DNA from: an archaeon
GTDB lineage: Archaea; Nanobdellota; Nanobdellia; Woesearchaeales; JAHJEM01
Length of the DNA: 20,118 nucleotides
Direction of reading: 5' to 3'
Assembly: GCA_020057445.1 (NCBI GenBank)
Contig: JAGVFV010000138.1
Span: forward strand, 1 to 20,118
How positions within the stretch are numbered: position 1 is the stretch's first letter; each line of letters starts with the position of its first letter. The notes under the pieces are model-generated. The model was given only the letters and a program-made list of their open reading frames with translations, had not been told where the DNA came from and searched no databases. Below are positions 13,763 to 20,118 of the stretch, one piece after another. The position numbers were made by a program, and so were the translations under genes.

Positions 13763-15388
13763 ATGAAAGATTTCCCAGTGCAGCCGATATTTATCCTTCC
13801 TGAAAGCACGAGAAGATCCCAGGGTAAAGACGCCCAGCGCATGAATATCGCCGCTGCAAAGCTTGTAGGCGAGACAGTCCGGACAACCCTTGGGCCAAAA
13901 GGCATGGACAAGATGATCGTCACGGCTGGAGGGGATATCATCGTCACGAATGACGGGGTCACGATCCTGAAAGAGATGCAGATCGAGCATCCGACGGCAA
14001 AGATGGTCGTGGAGATCGCAAAGACCCAGGAGGCAGAGGTCGGTGATGGGACGACTACTGCTGTCATCATCGCTGCAGAGCTCCTGAAGAAAGCTGAAGA
14101 GCTTCTTGACCAGGATGTTCATCCGACAGTCATCGCCAGAGGTTATCGGCTTGCGGCGGAGCATGCCCTTGAATTTCTTGAGAAGAATGCTGAGCCTATC
14201 ACTGACAAGAATTTTGACTTGATGAAGAAGGTCGCGCTGACTGCGATGACTGGAAAGGGCGCTGAGTCTGCAAAGGAAGTCCTTGCCGAGCTTGTCATGC
14301 AGGCTGTCCGGCGGGTGACTGAAATTAAGGATAACAAGACCACCCTTGACCGGTATGCTATCCGCATCGAGAAGCGAGCAGGAGGACGCATCGAGGATTC
14401 CGAGCTTATTGAAGGGTTGGTGATTGACAAGGAGAAGCTCCATCCGCAGATGCCCTCAAGGGTGAGGGAGGCAAGGATACTGCTCTTGGATTGCCCTCTT
14501 GAAGTGAAGACGACAGAGATCGACGCGAAGATCCAGATCACAGACCCGTCGAAACTGCAGCAATTCCTTGACATGGAAGAGAACATGCTCAAGAAGATGG
14601 TGCAGAAAGTCGTCGATTCTGGCGCTCGGGTCGTCTTTTGCCAGAAAGGCATTGATGATCTCGCAGAGCATTTCCTCGCAAAGCAGGGCATCTATGCGTG
14701 CAGGCGGGTGAAGAAATCTGATATTGAGAATCTTTCCAAGGCGACTGGTGCGAGGATCGTGATGAACCTTGATGATCTTTCACCTGATGATGTCGGTCTT
14801 GCAGGCATTGTCGAAGAGGTCAAGGTCAGCGAGGACGAATCCATGACATTTGTCCGCGAGTGCAGGAAGGCGCGGATGGTGACTCTTCTCATCCGTGGCG
14901 GTTCTGAGCATATCATTGATGAGATCAAGCGAGCGCTTGAGGATGCCATCGGCGACATTTCAGCGGCGCTATCCAATAACAAGCTGGTCGGAGGCGCTGG
15001 CGCGTGCGAGATAGAGCTTTCCCGTGAGCTTTCGCATTATGCGAATTCGCTTTCAGGACGTGAGCAGCTTGCCGTGAAGGCATTTTCCCAATCAATGGAA
15101 ATCATCCCGCGGACTCTTGCAGAGAATGCAGGCCTTGATCCTATCGATGTGCTTGCAGAACTGAAGAGCGCGCACGTGAAGAAGATGAAGCACGCAGGAA
15201 TCAACGTGTTCACGGGAAAGGTGATGGATTCCTGGAGGTCAGGAGTTGTGGAACCCCTGAAGATCAAGACCCAGGCGATTTCCTCCGCGACTGAGGTCGC
15301 GATCATGATCCTTCGGATAGATGACGTGATCCTTGGCGGCAATGGAGAGACGAATAAAGGAAGAGCGCCACCCGGTCCTGAGATGTGA
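13763..15388 (+). CDS. thsA: Thermosome (group II chaperonin) subunit
   Basis: A 541-residue protein of full family length. It forms the double-ring ATP-driven folding chamber of archaea. ATP-site motifs are TTLGPKGMDK (41-50), TNDGVTIL (62-69) and GDGTTTA (94-100). The apical domain follows, and near residue 410 GGAGACEIEL gives the second nucleotide contact. The LLIRGGSEHIIDE segment is a group II hallmark. The C terminus (GRAPPGPEM) lacks a long GGM repeat tail. The start ATG has GGGTGA upstream. Only one subunit gene is seen here. The subunit letter is arbitrary. Confidence 0.97.
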   Translation: MKDFPVQPIFILPESTRRSQGKDAQRMNIAAAKLVGETVRTTLGPKGMDKMIVTAGGDIIVTNDGVTILKEMQIEHPTAKMVVEIAKTQEAEVGDGTTTAVIIAAELLKKAEELLDQDVHPTVIARGYRLAAEHALEFLEKNAEPITDKNFDLMKKVALTAMTGKGAESAKEVLAELVMQAVRRVTEIKDNKTTLDRYAIRIEKRAGGRIEDSELIEGLVIDKEKLHPQMPSRVREARILLLDCPLEVKTTEIDAKIQITDPSKLQQFLDMEENMLKKMVQKVVDSGARVVFCQKGIDDLAEHFLAKQGIYACRRVKKSDIENLSKATGARIVMNLDDLSPDDVGLAGIVEEVKVSEDESMTFVRECRKARMVTLLIRGGSEHIIDEIKRALEDAIGDISAALSNNKLVGGAGACEIELSRELSHYANSLSGREQLAVKAFSQSMEIIPRTLAENAGLDPIDVLAELKSAHVKKMKHAGINVFTGKVMDSWRSGVVEPLKIKTQAISSATEVAIMILRIDDVILGGNGETNKGRAPPGPEM

Positions 15389-15438
15389 GTTGTTCTGAGA
15401 GCGCGAGCAGAGCTTGTGTATTTCCTAAGCATATGACT

Positions 15439-15810
15439 TTACTTGATCATCCTGACGATCTTCTCGTGCTTCTGTTCCCACTCCCGCAGTTCTCTGAAAA
15501 GTCCTTTGACTGCAGGGTTGTCTGTCTTCTCGATCTCGTAGGCGTAGATTTCTTCTAAGGCAATCTCTTCCTTGAGCGCAAGGTCGACTGATTTCTTGTC
15601 GACTGTCCCTTTTTGGTTCTTTTCAAGCTCGAGGATGACCCTTGTGATCATGTCCGCGTGGGTGAACGAGTCGAGGATGAGCGGTGTGATCTTCTCGTTG
15701 TTGTCTGCGTAGTTGAGGTTTCGCAGGTTGTCCAGATAGAAAAAGATGGTGTTTGTCTCTGATTTGAGGTTCTTTTTCAGGAGCTTGATCAGTTGTTCAT
15801 TTGAGTACAT
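15439..15810 (-). CDS. Ferritin-like four-helix protein
   Basis: A 123-residue, almost wholly helical protein. Helix 1 has E18 before an aromatic-rich FFYLDNL. Helix 2 has SFTHAD (48-53), where Ser or Asp stands in place of the Glu of the usual ExxH. Helix 3 has EEIALEEIYAYE. Helix 4 has EQKHEKI, a proper ExxH (E112, H115). This fits the ferritin/rubrerythrin superfamily but with one incomplete metal site, so iron handling may be weak or absent. The start ATG has AGAGGTG upstream and a minus-strand TATA near 15854-15862. It converges on the thermosome gene. Confidence 0.65.
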   Translation of the reverse strand: MYSNEQLIKLLKKNLKSETNTIFFYLDNLRNLNYADNNEKITPLILDSFTHADMITRVILELEKNQKGTVDKKSVDLALKEEIALEEIYAYEIEKTDNPAVKGLFRELREWEQKHEKIVRMIK

Positions 15811-15878
15811 GGTGCACCTCTGCTTATTTGGTCTGAATTCATAGAGATGATGGTTTAAATATGGATGTCTTTATAAAG

Positions 15879-15892
15879 TTAACTATAGTTAA
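15879..15892. promoter_or_regulatory. 14-bp perfect palindrome in divergent promoter region
   Basis: TTAACTATAGTTAA lies between the ferritin-like gene (-) and the Nudix gene (+). It contains the same TAACTAT/ATAGTTA heptamer as the inverted repeat at 6975-7001. AT-rich composition makes coincidence possible. Confidence 0.35.
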
Positions 15893-15960
15893 TATTCTTG
15901 TCGGGTTTTTCATAGGGACGAATCGAAAATTTTTTATGGCAAGAGCTGTTTTTTCTGTCA

Positions 15961-16434
15961 ATGACGCACATCCATGAGAGGATCGATTTTACTGTCGAGG
16001 CGTTCATCGTCTTTGGCGGCAAGGTGCTGCTTCGCAAGCACGACAAGTACAAGCGCTGGCTCAGCATCGGCGGGCATATCGAGCTTGACGAGGATCCGGT
16101 CCAGGCGATCATTCGGGAAGTGAAAGAGGAGGTCGGTCTTGACGTGGAGCTTTTCGGTTCGAATGATATCCCCCCGTTTCGGTCTCAGATTTATAAGGAA
16201 CTTCTCCCTCCAGTATCCATGAACAGGCACAGGATCAACGAGCGCCATGAGCATGTGACCCTTGTCTATTATGCAAGGTCAAAGACTGACAAGCTTCGCC
16301 TGTCAGATACAGAAGTGACTGAAGCGTGTAAATGGTTTTCAAGGAAAGAACTTGACGATCCGAGCTTTGGCATAGATGAATCGATAAGGTATTCTGCAAT
16401 AAGGGCGCTTGAGACTATAGTGGAAAATGTGTGA
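15961..16434 (+). CDS. Nudix hydrolase
   Basis: A 157-residue protein with a complete Nudix box from G38 to L60 (GHIELDEDPVQ then AIIREVKEEVGL), including R52, E53, E56 and E57 that bind the catalytic metal. It hydrolyses a nucleoside diphosphate linked to another moiety; the substrate cannot be read from sequence. The start ATG follows an AT-rich TATA-like tract at about 15926-15936, so the message is likely leaderless. It is divergent from the ferritin-like gene. Confidence 0.93.
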   Translation: MTHIHERIDFTVEAFIVFGGKVLLRKHDKYKRWLSIGGHIELDEDPVQAIIREVKEEVGLDVELFGSNDIPPFRSQIYKELLPPVSMNRHRINERHEHVTLVYYARSKTDKLRLSDTEVTEACKWFSRKELDDPSFGIDESIRYSAIRALETIVENV

Positions 16435-16524
16435 ATTAAACTCCGCTTAATGCTGGTAGTGTTATCCGAGTTCTATCCGTTAATCAACATATTTAAATAG
16501 ATGAGTCGATGATTTAAGGAAATC

Positions 16525-16740
16525 ATGAATTTTAAACCGACAGGTCTGAAGATAATTGTCGCGCTTTTAATAGGAATTGTTTTCGGCTGGTTCGGAATCG
16601 GTTTGTGCAGTGCTCGCACTTTTGTCGCTTTTGAGAATGCTTGGGATAGATTTTGGATTATGTTTTGTCCGTATATCATGATGTTGATCATTTCTATAGT
16701 CATATATCTTATATGGAGTTTTGTGGATAGGAAAAAATAA
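16525..16740 (+). CDS. Small two-segment membrane protein
   Basis: A 71-residue protein with two predicted membrane helices (about 8-28 and 46-66) and a Lys-Lys C terminus. The short loop between the helices is charged and carries a single cysteine. No family is recognised. GGAAAT precedes the ATG and a TATA-like ATATTTAAATAG lies at about 16489-16500. It precedes the methylthiotransferase gene, which has its own TATA box. Confidence 0.6.
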   Translation: MNFKPTGLKIIVALLIGIVFGWFGIGLCSARTFVAFENAWDRFWIMFCPYIMMLIISIVIYLIWSFVDRKK

Positions 16741-16794
16741 GTCGCTGATCTCGCACATGCATATTTTTAAATGTCAATCACTCTCCGTCATGCA

Positions 16795-18048
16795 ATGCAC
16801 AAGATCCACATCCACACCCAGGGCTGCACCGCGAACCAGTCGGATAGCGAGGTCATGGCAGGGCTCCTGCAGAAAGCAGGGTATCATCTAGTCGATTCTC
16901 CGGAAAATGCAGACCTCATTGTCGTGAATACGTGCACGGTGAAATCGCCGACAGAGAGCAAGGCGTTCTCTTTCCTGAAAAGATACAAGGACAAGAAGAT
17001 CGTGGTCGCGGGATGCATACCGCAGTCAGACCCAGGGAAACTGAAAGGATACTCGCTCATCGGCACGCGCCAGGTGCACAGGATCGTAGATGTCGTGAGC
17101 GCGACTCTAGAAGGACATGCTGTCTCTTTCCTCGACATGGACAAGAGCCAAAGGCTCAATCTTCCGAAAGTGCGAAAGAATGATATTATCGAGATCATCC
17201 CGATCAATGCAGGATGCCTTGGCGCCTGCACTTTCTGCAAGACAAAGCAGGCGAGGGGAAGTCTTTTTTCCTATGCAGCCCATGATATTGTCAAGGAGGT
17301 TGAGACTGCTGTGAGTGCAGGTGTTCGGGAGATCCATCTCACGTCACAGGACACTGGCGCTTATGGTGTCGATATCAGGACAGACCTTCCGACTCTCCTT
17401 CGGCAGATCGTCAAGGTGCCTGGCGATTTTCGTGTCCGCATCGGCATGGCAAATCCGGATCTTGTGAAGAAATGGACTCCTGAACTTCTTGAAGTCATGA
17501 AGCAGGAGAAGGTGTTCAAGTTCCTGCACATCCCTCTCCAGTCGGGAAGCGATAAGGTGCTCAGAGAGATGAAGCGCCTTTACACAAAGGAGGATTTTGT
17601 CAGGACCGTAAAACTTGCTCGAAAAGAGATTCCGATGATCACCATCGCGACAGACATCATCTGCGGTTTTCCGATAGAAACAGAAGAGGATTTTCAGATG
17701 ACCTATGATCTCTTGGAGGAATTGAAGATTCCTGTCTTGAATGTCTCGAAGTTCTATCCTCGTCCAGATACGCCTGCTGCGAAGATGCGAAAGATCCCGA
17801 CCCACATTGTCAAGGCAAGGTCGACAAGGATCGTCAACCTGCAAAAGCGCATCATCGACAACAAGGCGTGGATCGGCTGGTCAGGAAAAGTCCTCATCGA
17901 TGAAAAAGGCACGGGCTGCATGAAGGGGAGGAATGACTATTACAAGCAGGTGATCGTCCCTGGAGCTTTTCCTTTGGGCGCATTCCTACAAGTACAGGTG
18001 TCGAAGTGCACGCAGTTTGACCTGCGCGCCCGGATCACGAACGTATGA
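16795..18048 (+). CDS. tRNA t6A37 methylthiotransferase (archaeal CDKAL1-like, MtaB)
   Basis: A 417-residue radical-SAM enzyme that adds a 2-methylthio group to N6-threonylcarbamoyladenosine at position 37 of ANN-decoding tRNAs. The N-terminal UPF0004 domain holds three iron-sulphur cysteines (C11, C47, C74). The radical-SAM cluster is CLGACTFC (C141, C145, C148). A C-terminal TRAM domain follows from about residue 360. The start is placed at ATG 16795: the TATA-like ATATTTTTAAATG at 16760-16772 overlaps the other in-frame ATG at 16771, which therefore lies upstream of transcription start. The last 14 bases overlap the convergent hydrolase gene. Confidence 0.93.
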   Translation: MHKIHIHTQGCTANQSDSEVMAGLLQKAGYHLVDSPENADLIVVNTCTVKSPTESKAFSFLKRYKDKKIVVAGCIPQSDPGKLKGYSLIGTRQVHRIVDVVSATLEGHAVSFLDMDKSQRLNLPKVRKNDIIEIIPINAGCLGACTFCKTKQARGSLFSYAAHDIVKEVETAVSAGVREIHLTSQDTGAYGVDIRTDLPTLLRQIVKVPGDFRVRIGMANPDLVKKWTPELLEVMKQEKVFKFLHIPLQSGSDKVLREMKRLYTKEDFVRTVKLARKEIPMITIATDIICGFPIETEEDFQMTYDLLEELKIPVLNVSKFYPRPDTPAAKMRKIPTHIVKARSTRIVNLQKRIIDNKAWIGWSGKVLIDEKGTGCMKGRNDYYKQVIVPGAFPLGAFLQVQVSKCTQFDLRARITNV

Positions 18049-18883
18049 TCTCACGTGGATTCTTGTCAAGCATGAGTTCTATCTCTGCCTCTGTAATTCC
18101 TTCTGCCATAAGTCGGTGTGCAAAGTCCAATAGTCCCTCGCTCGGGCTCGGGTTTCCTGTTTGCCCCATGTCTGAAGAGAGGATGCACTTCTCTGGCCCA
18201 ATCTCGCGCATTTGTCGTACGATGTTCATTATAGTGATCTTATCGATCAGGAACATCGCATAGGTGTGTTCGATGAACACTCCCTGCATCAGTGAAAGCT
18301 TTCGCTGCAATGCGATCGGCATGGCGATGTGCTGGTAGATCGGGTGAGTGATGATGACATTTTGGATCCCTATCTGCTTTGCATTCTGCACGACAATCTC
18401 TGTCTCCTGAAAGGAGAGGTGGCCTGTGGCAAGGATTGCCCTTGTCTCTTTTATCGCTTCAAGCACGTCCTTTGACTCTGAACTTAGTCTCCCTCGCCTA
18501 TCAAGGACGGCAATACCATTCACATTCTTTTGGATTGTCGTCTGTTCTTGGCTCCATTCCTTTGGCACTTCGCATCCTGTCTTTTCGAGGTGATTACGTG
18601 CGTGGACTGTCGGAAACCATACGATGATAGGCCCTTCGCTTGCTCTTCTCAGCGCAAAGACAGCTTCGGGGTTCAATCCGCCGACAAAATTATTCAGCAC
18701 CACTGATGGAACAAGAACCGGATTATCGACTGCATTGTTCGGAGTGGGGAATGCGTGGCTTTTCAGCGCCATGCCTGCGATCTTTCCTCGTTCTTCTTTT
18801 GCAATGCTTTCCATGCTGTATTTCCTTTGCAAGATGTCTGGTCCAATGTGGACGTGCAGGTCTATCCAGTTTGTCGGTTTCAT
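18035..18883 (-). CDS. Metal-dependent hydrolase-like protein (DUF6282-like)
   Basis: A 282-residue protein with the amidohydrolase/PHP-type entry motif DLHVHIGPD near the N terminus, a central ILATGHLSFQE and VIITHPIYQH, and an LSSDMGQTGNPSPSEG near residue 230-250. These fit a TIM-barrel metal hydrolase in which His and Asp bind the metals. The substrate is unknown. ATG at 18883 overlaps the TGA of the upstream gene (ATGA), with GAGGG before it, so M7 of the longest frame is the likely start. It forms an operon with the frameshifted gene upstream and overlaps the methylthiotransferase gene at its end. Confidence 0.75.
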   Translation of the reverse strand: MKPTNWIDLHVHIGPDILQRKYSMESIAKEERGKIAGMALKSHAFPTPNNAVDNPVLVPSVVLNNFVGGLNPEAVFALRRASEGPIIVWFPTVHARNHLEKTGCEVPKEWSQEQTTIQKNVNGIAVLDRRGRLSSESKDVLEAIKETRAILATGHLSFQETEIVVQNAKQIGIQNVIITHPIYQHIAMPIALQRKLSLMQGVFIEHTYAMFLIDKITIMNIVRQMREIGPEKCILSSDMGQTGNPSPSEGLLDFAHRLMAEGITEAEIELMLDKNPREIIRS

Positions 18884-19837
18884 CTTGTTCCCTCTAGCCA
18901 TGGCGCCCTTTTCTTTATCATGTAGATGCGTGGCAGGGTCCCGTCGAGCACGTCCTTCTCTTTCTTCACAACGGAAAGCTTTATCGGTTCGAACAGTTCT
19001 TCGATGATGGTGGCTTCAACAATGCGTTCGATGCAATAAGCTCTCGCGCTCTTCACGCGGTCGTCGTTTGGGAAGTTCCGTGCTGTCTGGACTGCGCGAA
19101 GGTATTCATTCTGGTTTACTGCCTTTGCAAAATTTGCATCTGTCTCGTTCCGAAGGCAATCGTACCTTTGCCGGTTCTCGCTTCTGATCGTAGACCAGGG
19201 CAGCATCCTGAGGGTGATCCCCATGAGGCATTCTTGTGCAGCTTGTGCAAGGCTTGTAAAATAAGACTGCACAAATTCCTCGCAAAGTCCGTTGACTTCG
19301 GTGGCGTAGATGTCTGCAGGCATAAGCAGCAGTTCGAGCCTGTATCCATTTTTACGGAAGTTTTTCAGGACAGTATTCATTTCCTGCAATGTTGCGATCT
19401 CCGGGTCTGCTTTGAGGATTTCACTTTGAGGATTCTTGTATCGCGGCCCCCATGGTGTGAAGAGGACTAGCGGCTTATCCTCTATTCTCGAAAGAAAAAG
19501 TCTGCGGATGATCGCGTCCCTTTCTTGTGGTGGCTGGATGCTTTGTCGATCCAGATACGTATAGATCCTCAACATGTCTTTTATTGGAGCAGCGTCCTTG
19601 AAGACATATCTGCTGTCGCCAATGTCGCCTGTGGGTGTGGATGTCCACGGTCCGAAAGCTCGGTATTCCCGAGAGCCATAGCCCCATTTAGTGATGAGAT
19701 CCAGTGTTCTCTTGCCTTCTTTTGCTCCAAAGATGCGCTGGCCTTCATTTGCAGTGAAGACAACCAGTGCGGGTTCGCACCTCTGCCTCCATTTGTTCCT
19801 CTACCTTCATTTGCACTTCCATTTTGTATTGTTTCAT
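18880..19837 (-). pseudogene. Unknown protein, reading frame broken by an apparent frameshift
   Basis: From ATG 19837, with GGAGG 7 nt upstream, a frame reads 30 codons (MKQYKMEVQMKVEEQ...) to a TGA at 19745-19747. One base out of step, a second frame is open from 19800 through 18880. It has no ATG, GTG or TTG until the internal ATG at 19575. Residues encoded before 19575 look like genuine protein (LVVFTANEGQRIFGAKEG, WGYGSREYRAFGPWTS) and run straight into the 231-residue remainder (LFTPWGPRY, LMPADIYATEVNGL, LPWSTIRSENRQRY). The intact protein would be about 310-320 residues. The family is not recognised. Explanations are a sequencing or assembly error, a true mutation, or programmed frameshifting. 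It shares an operon with the hydrolase-like gene by ATGA overlap. Confidence 0.6.
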
Positions 19838-19967
19838 GGTGTTTCCTCCGTCCATGTAGGACAAGAATAAGTGAGAGAAGGATCACTTGCAGCTATCGCC
19901 GGGTATTGTTTACTGACTGCAATGAAGAGAAGCAAGAGCAAAGGCTCCTGCGGTAAAAGAATTCATT

Positions 19968-19990
19968 GCTGACAACCGCGTTCCGTCAGC
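19968..19990 (-). other. Inverted repeat in tRNA-His trailer
   Basis: GCTGAC (19968-19973) and GTCAGC (19985-19990) can pair 16 bp downstream of the mature tRNA 3' end. It may be a 3' processing or termination structure. The stretch 19838-19967 shows no gene. Confidence 0.3.
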
Positions 19991-20005
19991 TGTCAGCTGG
20001 AAAAG

Positions 20006-20118
20006 GACGGTAGGGGGGAATCGAACCCCCTCCTGAGGCTCTCTGCAACGATTTGCAGAGCCGGAAAAGCTCTGGGTTTTCGTCGCCACAGGCCTCCACG
20101 CTACCGTTACGCCACAAC
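20006..20118 (-). tRNA. tRNA-His (anticodon GUG) with intron, 5' end cut by window edge
   Basis: On the minus strand, the D stem GCGT with loop AACGGTA pairs with GCGT. The anticodon stem GAGGC pairs with GCCTC. The anticodon GTG is at 20087-20089. The T arm is GGGGG-TTCGATT-CCCCC. The 3' end is CTACCGT followed by C73 (20006). C73 is the hallmark of tRNA-His, which pairs with the added G-1. The first three acceptor bases and G-1 are beyond the window. The acceptor has a U-U mismatch (6-67). CCA is not encoded. A 45-nt insert follows G37. Confidence 0.88.
20041..20085 (-). other. tRNA-His intron at position 37/38
   Basis: A 45-nt insert. The bulge-helix-bulge geometry is CGACG paired with CGTTG (one G-U), a CTG/CAG central helix, and 3-nt bulges on both sides. 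This is the same arrangement as in the tRNA-Leu intron. Inside is an 8-bp hairpin, CTCTGCAA/TTGCAGAG, plus CAGAGC/GCTCTG, which could compete with it. Confidence 0.78.

Noticed and set aside
13649..14443. 264-residue frame on the minus strand over the thermosome gene
   Set aside because: It lies within a confident chaperonin gene on the other strand, has no promoter or family match, and is the frequent artefact of high-GC codon third positions.
19581..19886. 101-residue frame upstream of the frameshifted gene
   Set aside because: Its sequence is low-complexity and lacks a ribosome-binding site. The frames that start at 19837 and continue through 19575 read as better protein.
1..20118. CRISPR array
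   Set aside because: No regularly spaced repeats of 25-40 bp were seen. The only repeats are the two structured elements, a few short direct repeats and palindromes.

Overview
The window reads as a piece of an archaeal chromosome, most likely from a DPANN-type lineage (Woesearchaeota or Pacearchaeota-like; this lineage guess is an inference). The evidence is a group II chaperonin (thermosome), an archaeal-type methylthiotransferase, a two-domain FKBP with a His-rich tail, TATA boxes about 25-30 bp upstream of many starts with leaderless or GGTGA/GGAGG-led genes, CCA-less tRNAs, and two tRNA genes interrupted at the canonical archaeal 37/38 position. There are no rRNA genes, no CRISPR array and no recognisable transposase gene.

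Layout. 1-370: an intron-containing tRNA-Leu(UAA), then a strong hairpin. 366-2670: a small zinc-ribbon protein (-), a secreted lipoprotein-like protein with an S-layer-type C-terminal domain (+), a stand-alone RsbW-like GHKL ATPase (+), and a small helical protein (-) that meets it at overlapping stop codons. 2670-4270: a Tyr-rich secreted protein (-) with repeats at its 3' end, and a DUF72/YecE protein (+). 4270-6961: five minus-strand genes with successive overlapping reading frames: zinc-ribbon protein, unknown, paralogous zinc-ribbon protein, 361-aa unknown, and deoxynucleoside-kinase-like P-loop protein. A wHTH regulator (7083, +) is divergent from this operon. 7980-9180: a PLP aminotransferase. 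9199-13564: minus-strand genes for a small unknown, a His-tailed FKBP, a CPBP protease overlapping an upstream lipoprotein, and a cytidylate-kinase-like protein. 13763-15388: thermosome. 15439-16740: ferritin-like protein (-), Nudix hydrolase (+) and small membrane protein (+). 16795-18048: tRNA t6A methylthiotransferase. 18035-19837: a two-gene minus operon of a DUF6282-like metal-dependent hydrolase and an unknown protein whose reading frame appears broken by a frameshift. 20006-20118: an intron-containing tRNA-His(GUG) cut by the window edge.

The most unusual structure is a pair of roughly 213- and 236-bp non-coding elements (9580-9792 and 12580-12815). Each is bounded by its own perfect or near-perfect terminal inverted repeats and by direct repeats. 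They share two short core modules but carry different internal hairpins. Both fill the gap between the stop codon of one minus-strand gene and the TATA box of the next. They look like modular MITE-like or structured-RNA repeats. The second candidate for an undescribed system is the five-gene overlapping operon, with paralogous zinc-ribbon proteins and a divergent regulator whose shared intergenic region contains an inverted repeat.
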